Below, piece by piece: positions 1 to 5,865 of a stretch of 9,135 nt of DNA. The notes beneath the pieces are model-generated. The model had not been told where the DNA came from, searched no databases, and saw nothing but the letters and a program-made list of their open reading frames with translations. Every line of letters starts with the position of its first letter. Within the stretch, counting starts at the first letter, position 1. The position numbers were made by a program, and so were the translations under genes. Source of the DNA: HGM05232 sp036661515 (GTDB taxonomy: Bacteria > Bacteroidota > Bacteroidia > Bacteroidales > Muribaculaceae). Where the stretch lies: the NCBI GenBank assembly GCA_036661515.1, contig JAVWYO010000081.1, forward strand, positions 1 to 9,135, written 5' to 3'.

Positions 1-54
1 CCAGTCTATGTCGCTCTTGGCGTTTAGGGTGACGCATTGTCAAAGTCAGGAAAT

Positions 55-70
55 AACGTTGAAGACGTTC
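55..70 (+). repeat. Imperfect copy of the AACGTC/GACGTT hairpin element
   Basis: The sequence AACGTTGAAGACGTTC has the same right arm (GACGTTC) and GAA centre as the perfect copy at 164-180. In the left arm T60 replaces C, so the pair closing the loop would be T-G instead of C-G. It reads as a diverged member of the same family. Confidence 0.5.
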
Positions 71-99
71 TTGTGTTGCTGTGTGTGAGCTTTTTCCCT

Positions 100-124
100 C
101 AGATTACACAGATTGACACAGATT
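100..124 (+). repeat. Short tandem CAGATT repeat
   Basis: CAGATT occurs at 100, 109 and 119, so the period is 9-10 bp, with ACACAGATT exact at 106-114 and 116-124. It is followed by a T-run (123-129). CACAGATT followed by T's recurs near 409-420. It could be a spaced binding site or simple slippage; no function can be assigned. Confidence 0.5.
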
Positions 125-163
125 TTTTTCATTGTGCGGTATGGCTTGTGTGTTGCGAAGCGA

Positions 164-180
164 GAACGTCGAAGACGTTC
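164..180. repeat. Perfect hairpin, 7-bp arms, GAA loop
   Basis: GAACGTC (164-170) and GACGTTC (174-180) are exact reverse complements around GAA (171-173). The closing C-GAA-G is the core of the unusually stable DNA mini-hairpin d(GCGAAGC). That heptamer itself occurs just upstream at 155-161. It is the first of three perfect hairpins separated by only 3 and 5 bp. Confidence 0.8.
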
Positions 181-183
181 CAC

Positions 184-202
184 TTCAGAACGCAGTTCTG
201 AA
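184..202. repeat. Perfect hairpin, 8-bp arms, GCA loop
   Basis: TTCAGAAC (184-191) and GTTCTGAA (195-202) are exact reverse complements around GCA (192-194). The arms share no sequence with the hairpin at 164-180 beyond GAAC, so these are not simple duplicates. What they share is design: perfect arms closing a GNA triloop. Confidence 0.8.
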
Positions 203-207
203 ATTTA

Positions 208-230
208 ACCCCACAATGCAATTGTGGGGT
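208..230. repeat. Perfect hairpin, 10-bp arms, GCA loop
   Basis: ACCCCACAAT (208-217) and ATTGTGGGGT (221-230) are exact reverse complements around GCA (218-220). This is the strongest stem in the cluster. It has no following T-run on either strand, so it is unlikely to be an ordinary intrinsic terminator. Confidence 0.8.
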
Positions 231-253
231 AATTGGCTGATAAGGTGATTTCT

Positions 254-266
254 ACGTCGAAGACGT
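254..266. repeat. Shorter copy of the ACGTC-GAA-GACGT hairpin
   Basis: ACGTC (254-258) and GACGT (262-266) pair around GAA (259-261). The flanking bases (T253, T267) break the longer arm seen at 164-180. It is a trimmed or diverged copy of the same element. Confidence 0.65.
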
Positions 267-312
267 TGCACTCCACTTGCTTTTACTCTATCAGATACCT
301 GCGGATTGTGTG

Positions 313-329
313 GAACGTCTCCGACGTTC
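313..329 (-). repeat. Perfect hairpin, 7-bp arms, in inverted orientation
   Basis: GAACGTC (313-319) and GACGTTC (323-329) are the same arms as at 164-180, but the loop is TCC on the plus strand and therefore GGA on the minus strand. Read on the minus strand it again has a GNA triloop closed by C-G. The arms are palindromic to each other, so only the loop reveals the orientation. Confidence 0.75.
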
Positions 330-341
330 TGCTTTGCGCAG

Positions 342-367
342 ATGGCAGACGCTGTGCTGTCTGCCAT
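342..367. repeat. Perfect hairpin, 9-bp arms, 8-nt loop
   Basis: ATGGCAGAC (342-350) and GTCTGCCAT (359-367) are exact reverse complements around an 8-base loop (351-358). It lies at the end of the hairpin cluster nearest nhaC. With no T-run next to it, a role as the nhaC terminator is possible but unsupported. Confidence 0.7.
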
Positions 368-466
368 GGAGCGTCCACAGATATTTTATGCGTGAGTGAT
401 TTATGATTGCACAGATTTTTAAGGGTCGACTAAATATGTGATTATACGAGCCAAATGATTGATTTT

Positions 467-1786
467 TTATTGCTTTATGTGGCGTGAGGCTGGGAAGCGG
501 AATATGATTGAGAGTATTACCATGATGGCAAGTATCATGGGATAGTATAAGTATTGCAATGGTGCCACGGGCGAAATCCCAGCAAGTCCTGTTGCCAAAA
601 GTGTTTGAGCGCCATAGGGTATGAGGCATTGCACTACACAGGAACACGTGTCGAGAATACTCGCTACTTTTCTTGGATCAAGACCATATCGCTTTGAAAT
701 ATTCTTTGCAAGTCCTCCTACGGTGATTATTGCTATGGTATTATTTGCAGTACACACATTTACGATGCTCACTAATAGTGCTATTGATGTCATTGCACCG
801 CGCTCTCCATTAATGCGTCGTGTGAGCCACTGAATAATAAACTCAATACCTCCATTATGCTTTATCAATGCGAGCATTCCTGCCGCAAGGAGTGTGATGA
901 TTATAAGATTACCCATGCCATCAACACCATTACCCATAAATCCACACATATCGAGAAATTGAACCCCTGTGAATGATGCAATGAATAATGATGATAATAT
1001 CCCTATCGACAATACGATTATTACATTAATTCCTACCATTGCCATGACAATAACCAATAAATATGGAATTATTAGCCAATAATTTGTCTCTGCGACAGGA
1101 AATGATAAAGTTTCGCCTTGCCCAATGAAAAGATATATTATAAGTAGAATTATTGCTGCTGGAAGTGCAATCCATATATTTGCCTTAAACTTATCATTCA
1201 TTTTACAGCCTTGAGTTCTGGTCGATGCAATCGTGGTATCGGAAATAAATGATAAATTATCACCAAAGAATGAACCTCCAAGCACCACAGCAACAAAGAA
1301 TGCCACACTACCGCCAGTGGTTTCAGCTAATTGAACTGCAAAGGGCGTAAGAGCCACAACAGTTCCCACTGAAGTACCTATTGAAATAGAAATAAAACAT
1401 GATGCAAGAAATATTCCTGGAATCAGAAATTCTGCTGGTAAGATGTTTAATGTCAGGCTAACGGTGGCATCAATAGATCCAATACCTTTAGCAAGAGCAG
1501 CAAATGCCCCAGCTAAGATAAAAATCCATATCATATATAAGATGTTCTCATTAGCTGCGCCTTTTGAGAATATCTCAATACGCTTAGCAATAGAATCTTT
1601 ATAAGTCGTGATAATAGCCCACATCGATGCTACAATAAAAGCAATAGAAATTGGCATTTTATAAAAATCGCCAATTACTATTGATACTACGAGATAAAAT
1701 AATAGAAAGATTATGACAGGTGATAGCGCCAATAATCCTCTAATTGTTCCTATTTTATTTAATATTTCAGTATTATTTTTCATCAT
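467..1786 (-). CDS. nhaC: NhaC-family Na+/H+ antiporter
   Basis: Predicted inner-membrane secondary transporter that would exchange Na+ for protons and support pH and sodium balance. The 439-residue product is hydrophobic almost throughout, with roughly ten or more membrane segments. The best family signature is GGSFFGDNLSFISDTT (170-185), matching the conserved GDxxSPISDTT-type segment of NhaC proteins. A second conserved-looking polar stretch within membrane (TANNTIAIITVG, 346-357) and DTCSCVVQCLIPYGAQ (379-394) fit the inverted second half. The start has two adjacent ATG codons (1786 and 1783), and the next Met is at residue 44, inside the first membrane region. A TATCTTTG box ends only 2 bp upstream of the first ATG, which raises a leaderless start at the second one. 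It is divergent from sodB. The family is clear; the substrate could be a related exchange (for example malate/lactate with Na+/H+), because NhaC relatives vary. Confidence 0.88.
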   Translation of the reverse strand: MMKNNTEILNKIGTIRGLLALSPVIIFLLFYLVVSIVIGDFYKMPISIAFIVASMWAIITTYKDSIAKRIEIFSKGAANENILYMIWIFILAGAFAALAKGIGSIDATVSLTLNILPAEFLIPGIFLASCFISISIGTSVGTVVALTPFAVQLAETTGGSVAFFVAVVLGGSFFGDNLSFISDTTIASTRTQGCKMNDKFKANIWIALPAAIILLIIYLFIGQGETLSFPVAETNYWLIIPYLLVIVMAMVGINVIIVLSIGILSSLFIASFTGVQFLDMCGFMGNGVDGMGNLIIITLLAAGMLALIKHNGGIEFIIQWLTRRINGERGAMTSIALLVSIVNVCTANNTIAIITVGGLAKNISKRYGLDPRKVASILDTCSCVVQCLIPYGAQTLLATGLAGISPVAPLQYLYYPMILAIMVILSIIFRFPASRHIKQ

Positions 1787-1788
1787 TG

Positions 1789-1796
1789 CAAAGATA
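1789..1796 (-). promoter_or_regulatory. Candidate -7 box for nhaC
   Basis: Read on the minus strand this is TATCTTTG followed by CA, an exact match to the Bacteroidota -7 consensus TAnnTTTG. No TTTG-like -33 element is visible about 19-21 bp upstream. Transcription would begin near 1782-1785, essentially at the annotated start codons. Confidence 0.45.
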
Positions 1797-1817
1797 CTAT
1801 ATTTAAATTTATTTTTT

Positions 1818-1825
1818 TATCTTTG
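1818..1825 (+). promoter_or_regulatory. Candidate -7 box for sodB
   Basis: TATCTTTG on the plus strand matches the Bacteroidota -7 consensus TAnnTTTG exactly. It predicts a start near 1830 and a leader of about 45 nt before the sodB ATG at 1875. The A/T-rich stretch upstream has no good -33 TTTG. No recognisable OxyR-like or Fur-like operator was identified. Confidence 0.5.
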
Positions 1826-1874
1826 AACTTTTCATAACTATTTCCGTTTTATAACTAAACGACTTAAAAATAAT

Positions 1875-2453
1875 ATGGTTTACGAACTTCCAAAATTGCC
1901 CTACGAAATCGAAGCATTAGCTCCGACTATAAGTAAAGAAACTGTTCACTACCATTTTGGCAAGCATGAACAGACGTATATTGATAACCTCAATAAGCTA
2001 ATTTCAGCGACTGAGTTTGAAGATATGCCTCTTGAGGATATAATAAAGACAACGAGTGGAGCACTGTTTAATAATGCTTCGCAAGCATGGAATCATATCT
2101 TTTATTTCTTCGGATTTTCTCCTGATGGTGGTGGAGAACCACAAGGAGTACTGCGACTTGCAATAGAAGACCAATTCGACTCAATTGATAATTTCAAAAA
2201 GGAATTTGAAGAAACAGGTGCCAAATTGTTTGGTGCAGGGTGGGTGTGGCTGTCAAAGGACAATACCGGTAAGTTATTTATAACTCAAGGACCTAATGCT
2301 GGGAATCCATTGACCGAAAATTTAACTCCAATTCTTTGTTTTGATGTCTGGGAGCATGCCTATTATTTGGATTATCAAAATCGAAGAGTCGAGTATTTAC
2401 ACAAGCTTTGGGACATTGTAGATTGGGACATTGTTGAAGCTCGATACTTATAA
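1875..2453 (+). CDS. sodB: Superoxide dismutase, Fe/Mn family
   Basis: Converts superoxide to hydrogen peroxide and oxygen in the cytoplasm; there is no signal peptide. The 192-residue length is normal for the family. The four expected metal ligands are present: H27 (in YHFGKH), H74 (in WNHIFYF), D157 and H161 (in DVWEHAYYLDY). Tyr35 is the conserved second-sphere Tyr. Gln70 in NNASQAWNH and NAGNPL (141-146) are typical of the Fe-type branch, although Bacteroidales relatives are often cambialistic (Fe or Mn). The two residues before the ligand Asp are C155-F156, where E. coli FeSOD has Thr-Val and MnSOD has Gly-Leu. The ATG is preceded by an AT-rich leader with no Shine-Dalgarno site, as is usual in this phylum. 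It is a single gene, divergent from nhaC, ending at the double hairpin at 2534-2606. Confidence 0.95.
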   Translation: MVYELPKLPYEIEALAPTISKETVHYHFGKHEQTYIDNLNKLISATEFEDMPLEDIIKTTSGALFNNASQAWNHIFYFFGFSPDGGGEPQGVLRLAIEDQFDSIDNFKKEFEETGAKLFGAGWVWLSKDNTGKLFITQGPNAGNPLTENLTPILCFDVWEHAYYLDYQNRRVEYLHKLWDIVDWDIVEARYL

Positions 2454-2533
2454 AGAATAAATTCGTACTTTTCTCATAACAGCGCGTGAGCGTGATATTT
2501 AGCACTTTAAATTAAGCATAATGTGATGAATTC

Positions 2534-2563
2534 TAAAAGGGGTTGCGTGAGTAACTCCTTTTA
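2534..2563. terminator. Hairpin terminator after sodB, first of two
   Basis: Arms 2534-2544 and 2553-2563 (TAAAAGGGGTT with AACTCCTTTTA) pair over 11 bp with one G-T wobble around an 8-base loop. The A-run and T-run at the stem base make it usable from either side. It lies between convergent genes, about 80 bp after the sodB stop. Confidence 0.65.
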
Positions 2564-2566
2564 TAT

Positions 2567-2606
2567 TAAAGGCAGGCACAATCATAATTGAAAGTGTCTG
2601 CCTTTA
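2567..2606. terminator. Hairpin terminator, second of two, near the DPP III stop
   Basis: Arms 2567-2579 and 2594-2606 (TAAAGGCAGGCAC with GTGTCTGCCTTTA) pair over 13 bp with one G-T wobble around a 14-base loop. It starts 3 bp after the first hairpin and ends 22 bp from the DPP III stop, so it probably terminates the leftward operon and backs up sodB termination. Confidence 0.7.
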
Positions 2607-2628
2607 TAATAATGTATTGGGATGTCAA

Positions 2629-4647
2629 CTACTTTGTCAGTGGAGAGTAGTATTTTGAATAACGTAGCATTTGTTCGGTGTAACCCTCTGTAAAGTTTAA
2701 TGAGACATCAACGATATTACCATTTTTGTCCATTATTGCTGTGTAAACTGGATTTACAAAACCTTTATATGGTGCTATATTTAATTTTGCATAGCGTGCA
2801 AGCACTTCTTTATGTATTGTTGGGTCAACTTTCACAGCATAATCTTCGACAAGGTTACGTCCTGCTTCAAAATCACCTTCTGATTTTATACGTTGAACTT
2901 CAGAAAGAAGATTACCAAACAATGTGCGTAACTTTGCATAATCATTAATTTTAATATAAGTCTTATTATCTTTCTTTACATACTCGATAACATTATCTGC
3001 TTTCCCTTTTTCATATACCCACTCTGCAATAAGTTTACGATTACGCATGTGCGATTCTTCAACATTTTTGCCTGGCTCAATTCTCATAAGTTGTGTCATC
3101 AAGCCATTAAGGATATACTTATAATATTCTGATTTATAAGCATCTTTATGGTCAAATAGTCCAAGTTCTACAAGTTTGATGTCACCAAGATAATATAATG
3201 CAAATAAGTCGGCGCGAGCCTCTTCAAGCGTGGAGCCATAGGCTTTCAACGCATCAGCATCAACTCCAGGAAGTAATTTACCAGAGCCATGACCAAGACA
3301 CTCATGTAGGTCGGTATGAAGGTTGTCGGCTTGAAATAGGTATTTGTCCATGATGTCACTTTCATACTTATCAAGCACAAATTCTTCATTAAAGCCATTA
3401 CCATGTGATGCTTTATCATAAGCATCGGTAATATTTTCTATTGTTACTGATTTTGAACCATGATTTGCACGTATCCAATTTGCATTTGGAAGATTAATAC
3501 CAATAGGAGTAGCAGGATAAGAATCTCCAGCAAGAATACAACTCGTAATTACTTTTGCCGAAACTCCTTTTACCTTTTCTTTCTTAAAACGCTTATCAAC
3601 AGGTGAATTATCTTCAAACCATTGAGCATTACCACTTATTATTTCAGTGCGCTTTGATGCTTCTTGATTTTTAAAGTTCACAATTGATTCCCATGAGCCA
3701 GTCATTCCGAGTGGGTCTCCATAGGACTCAATAAAGCCATTAATGAAGTCAACATCAGATTTTGTGTCTTCAGCCCAAAGAATTGAGTATTCATCAAATG
3801 TTTTCAAATCTCCAGTGGTGTAAAAGCTGATAAGTTTTGATATATATTCACGTTGAGCATCATTATCGGCAACTGCTTTAGCTTCATTCAACCAATAAAT
3901 AATCTTTTTTATGGCGTTAGAATAAAGTCCTCCAACTTTGTAAACCTCTTCTTGAACTTTACCATTTTTCTTTATTACTTTAGCGTTAAGTCCATAAGAA
4001 ATAGGAGTGAGGTCATTTGGCTTTTTTAGAGCATTATAATAATCTTCGACCTCCTTTTGCGTAACATTTTCATATAAATTGTTGGCTGAAGTGAGTATTA
4101 AATCTACGCCATCGGCTTGATTTACGCGCTTTGGCATAATATTTGGATCGAATATTATAGGAGCTAAAGTTGCTAAGAAACTTTTTACTGATTCTCCTTT
4201 GGCAACTGGCAATTTTGATAGCTTTTTAGCCTCGCTTTCAAAAAACTTTTGAGAAAATTCAGGCTTAAACTTGTCCATGCTATAATGGTGATAAATTCCA
4301 TTAGCAAACCATATCTGTTTTAAATACTTTTCAAGCCCCTTAAAATCGGCACTATTTTTATCGCCTTTATAATTCTTGAATATACCTTCAATAGTAGTAC
4401 GAATTGCAAGATTATATTTACCGTTTTGATCACAAAGTATATCACGACCTTGAAGTGCCGCTTGTGTGAGGAAATATACTAATTTTTTTTGACGTAGAGA
4501 CAAGTCGTTAAATCCTGGCACATCGTATCTTAGTACTTCAATGTCGGCAAAACGATCTACTTTATAATTAATGTTGTTATTTGTAGCCATACACATATTT
4601 GATGAAGCAAATGCCAGCATTCCAGCTGCAATAAATGTTTTTTTCAT
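2629..4647 (-). CDS. Dipeptidyl peptidase III, exported (M49 family)
   Basis: Zinc exopeptidase expected to release dipeptides from the N-terminus of short peptides. The M49 signature HECLGH is at 448-453 (H448 and H453 ligands, E449 catalytic). The second motif EEARADL (475-481) supplies E476 as the third zinc ligand. As I recall, these positions are the same as in the Bacteroides thetaiotaomicron enzyme, which also has Cys at the third position of the motif. The 672 residues are close to that protein's length. The N-terminus (MKKTFIAAGMLAFASSNMCMA) looks like a Sec signal peptide with cleavage near residue 21. SNMC is a poor lipobox, so periplasmic is likelier than lipoprotein. Animal DPP III is cytosolic, so export is a bacterial-branch trait. 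It is the last gene of the leftward series, 25 bp after rlmI, with no promoter box in the gap, and is followed by the 2567-2606 hairpin. Confidence 0.93.
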   Translation of the reverse strand: MKKTFIAAGMLAFASSNMCMATNNNINYKVDRFADIEVLRYDVPGFNDLSLRQKKLVYFLTQAALQGRDILCDQNGKYNLAIRTTIEGIFKNYKGDKNSADFKGLEKYLKQIWFANGIYHHYSMDKFKPEFSQKFFESEAKKLSKLPVAKGESVKSFLATLAPIIFDPNIMPKRVNQADGVDLILTSANNLYENVTQKEVEDYYNALKKPNDLTPISYGLNAKVIKKNGKVQEEVYKVGGLYSNAIKKIIYWLNEAKAVADNDAQREYISKLISFYTTGDLKTFDEYSILWAEDTKSDVDFINGFIESYGDPLGMTGSWESIVNFKNQEASKRTEIISGNAQWFEDNSPVDKRFKKEKVKGVSAKVITSCILAGDSYPATPIGINLPNANWIRANHGSKSVTIENITDAYDKASHGNGFNEEFVLDKYESDIMDKYLFQADNLHTDLHECLGHGSGKLLPGVDADALKAYGSTLEEARADLFALYYLGDIKLVELGLFDHKDAYKSEYYKYILNGLMTQLMRIEPGKNVEESHMRNRKLIAEWVYEKGKADNVIEYVKKDNKTYIKINDYAKLRTLFGNLLSEVQRIKSEGDFEAGRNLVEDYAVKVDPTIHKEVLARYAKLNIAPYKGFVNPVYTAIMDKNGNIVDVSLNFTEGYTEQMLRYSKYYSPLTK

Positions 4648-4672
4648 ATTCTAATAATTGTGATAATTTATC

Positions 4673-5854
4673 TTATTCTATATAAAGCACCAATCCTTTG
4701 AGGTATTCGCCTTCGGGGTGGTATATACTTATAGGGTGGTCGCATGGTTGAGTGAGCTGATGCAAGATGCGTACTTTCCTTTGTGTTTGAGCTGCTGCAC
4801 TGAAAACTGCAAGCCTAAATTGTTCTCTTGACACCGCTTGTGAACAAGAAAAAGTAAATAGGATTCCGCCTGGTTTTATCTTTTCAAGAGCCTTTGCATT
4901 CAATTTTCGATAACCTACAAGAGCATTATGAAGAGCACTTTTATGTTTAGCAAATGCAGGAGGATCAAGAACTATTAAATCATATTCTTCTGTCATCTCT
5001 CCAAGGTATTTAAAGGCATCTTCGGCAAATGCTTTGTGCCTATTGTCATTGGGGAAATTTAATGCTACATTGTCATTCGTGAGCTGAATAGCCTTTGATG
5101 AGCTATCAACTGAATGCACAAGAGTAGCACCGCCACGCATTGCATAAAAAGAGAACCCACCAGTATAGCAAAACATATTCAAAACTTTACGATTAGCAGA
5201 ATAATGCTCAAGAAGTGAACGATTTTCGCGTTGATCAACAAAGAAACCTGTCTTTTGACCCTTAAGCCAATCAACATGAAATTTTAATCCATTTTCTATT
5301 GCAATATTAGTTTCAAAACTACCAATAAGGTACTCGTTTTGAGGGTCTAACTGTGCTTTGTAGGGTAAGGTAGTTTCCGACTTATAATAAACATTTTTAA
5401 TTGTAGCATCAGGTAACTTTACGAGTGCTTGAGCAATCTCATTACGCACGAAGTGCATGCCAGGAGAGTGAGCTTGAACTACGGCAGTCGTGTCATAAAT
5501 ATCCACAACAAGTCCAGGTAAAAAGTCACCTTCACCATGCACAAGACGAAATGAATTATTATCATCGCGCATCAATCCAAGACCTTTGCGCATGTTATAA
5601 GCTGAGATAAGTCGATTGTAAAAGAAATCACAATCAATAGGGTTATCAGAGAAATCAAGCATACGCACAGTTATGCTTCCTATCTGATAATGTCCGTTAC
5701 CAATAAGACTATGATCGTTTGAATACACCGTTACTAAGTCACCTTCTTCGATACCGTCATCTATCTTAGCAATAGCACCAGAGAATACCCATGGGTGAAA
5801 TCTTTTGAGCGATTCTTCTTTTCCTTTTTTTAATATTATTTTTTTGTATTCCAT
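4673..5854 (-). CDS. rlmI: RlmI-type class I SAM-dependent rRNA methyltransferase
   Basis: Predicted to methylate a cytosine of 23S rRNA using S-adenosylmethionine; the E. coli RlmI target is C1962, and that site is inferred here by family only. The 393-residue protein has the expected order: an N-terminal PUA-like RNA-binding domain (about 1-75), a linker domain, then a Rossmann methyltransferase. Visible motifs are KGQKTGFFVDQREN (198-211), the SAM-binding NMFCYTGGFSFYA (226-238), VLDPPAFAK (295-303) and FTFSCSQAVS (333-342). The end, HPEGEYLKGLVLYIE, is also typical. Soluble and cytoplasmic. It starts at an ATG 11 bp after the rseP stop and is followed after 25 bp by DPP III, so it is probably read from the dxr promoter. 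A different rRNA position within the same family is the main alternative. Confidence 0.88.
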   Translation of the reverse strand: MEYKKIILKKGKEESLKRFHPWVFSGAIAKIDDGIEEGDLVTVYSNDHSLIGNGHYQIGSITVRMLDFSDNPIDCDFFYNRLISAYNMRKGLGLMRDDNNSFRLVHGEGDFLPGLVVDIYDTTAVVQAHSPGMHFVRNEIAQALVKLPDATIKNVYYKSETTLPYKAQLDPQNEYLIGSFETNIAIENGLKFHVDWLKGQKTGFFVDQRENRSLLEHYSANRKVLNMFCYTGGFSFYAMRGGATLVHSVDSSSKAIQLTNDNVALNFPNDNRHKAFAEDAFKYLGEMTEEYDLIVLDPPAFAKHKSALHNALVGYRKLNAKALEKIKPGGILFTFSCSQAVSREQFRLAVFSAAAQTQRKVRILHQLTQPCDHPISIYHPEGEYLKGLVLYIE

Positions 5855-5865
5855 CTTTGTGGAGA

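Larger units (their letters stand above)
1..466. other. Gene-free region rich in short hairpins
   Basis: No reading frame here looks like a real protein. The short open frames run through palindromic repeats and have low-complexity translations. The stretch holds at least seven short inverted repeats between 55 and 367, listed separately, and several CAGATT words (100-124 and near 409-416, with a variant CAGATA near 378). The downstream end of nhaC (below 467) has no obvious hairpin plus T-run terminator; the 342-367 stem is the nearest strong structure but has no T tract. The region resembles a repetitive intergenic element rather than a decayed gene. Whether it is multicopy in the genome cannot be seen from here. 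Confidence 0.6.

Noticed and set aside
1..88. Short open frames touching the left edge (plus frame from 2, minus frame from an ATG at 37)
   Set aside because: Too short to judge, with low-complexity or unrecognised translations; they could be the edge of a gene but nothing supports it.
208..230. Strong 10-bp stem as an intrinsic terminator for nhaC
   Set aside because: No T-run follows on either strand and it lies over 230 bp past the nhaC stop.
164..329. CRISPR array
   Set aside because: The repeats are short palindromes of unequal length with irregular spacing and mixed orientation, and no cas genes are nearby.
185..367. 60-codon minus-strand open frame in the hairpin region
   Set aside because: It runs straight through the inverted repeats, has no family likeness, and its composition is dictated by the palindromes.
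291..647. 118-codon minus-strand open frame overlapping the 3' end of nhaC
   Set aside because: It overlaps the convincing nhaC frame on the same strand out of phase and continues into the repeat region; the translation shows no domain.
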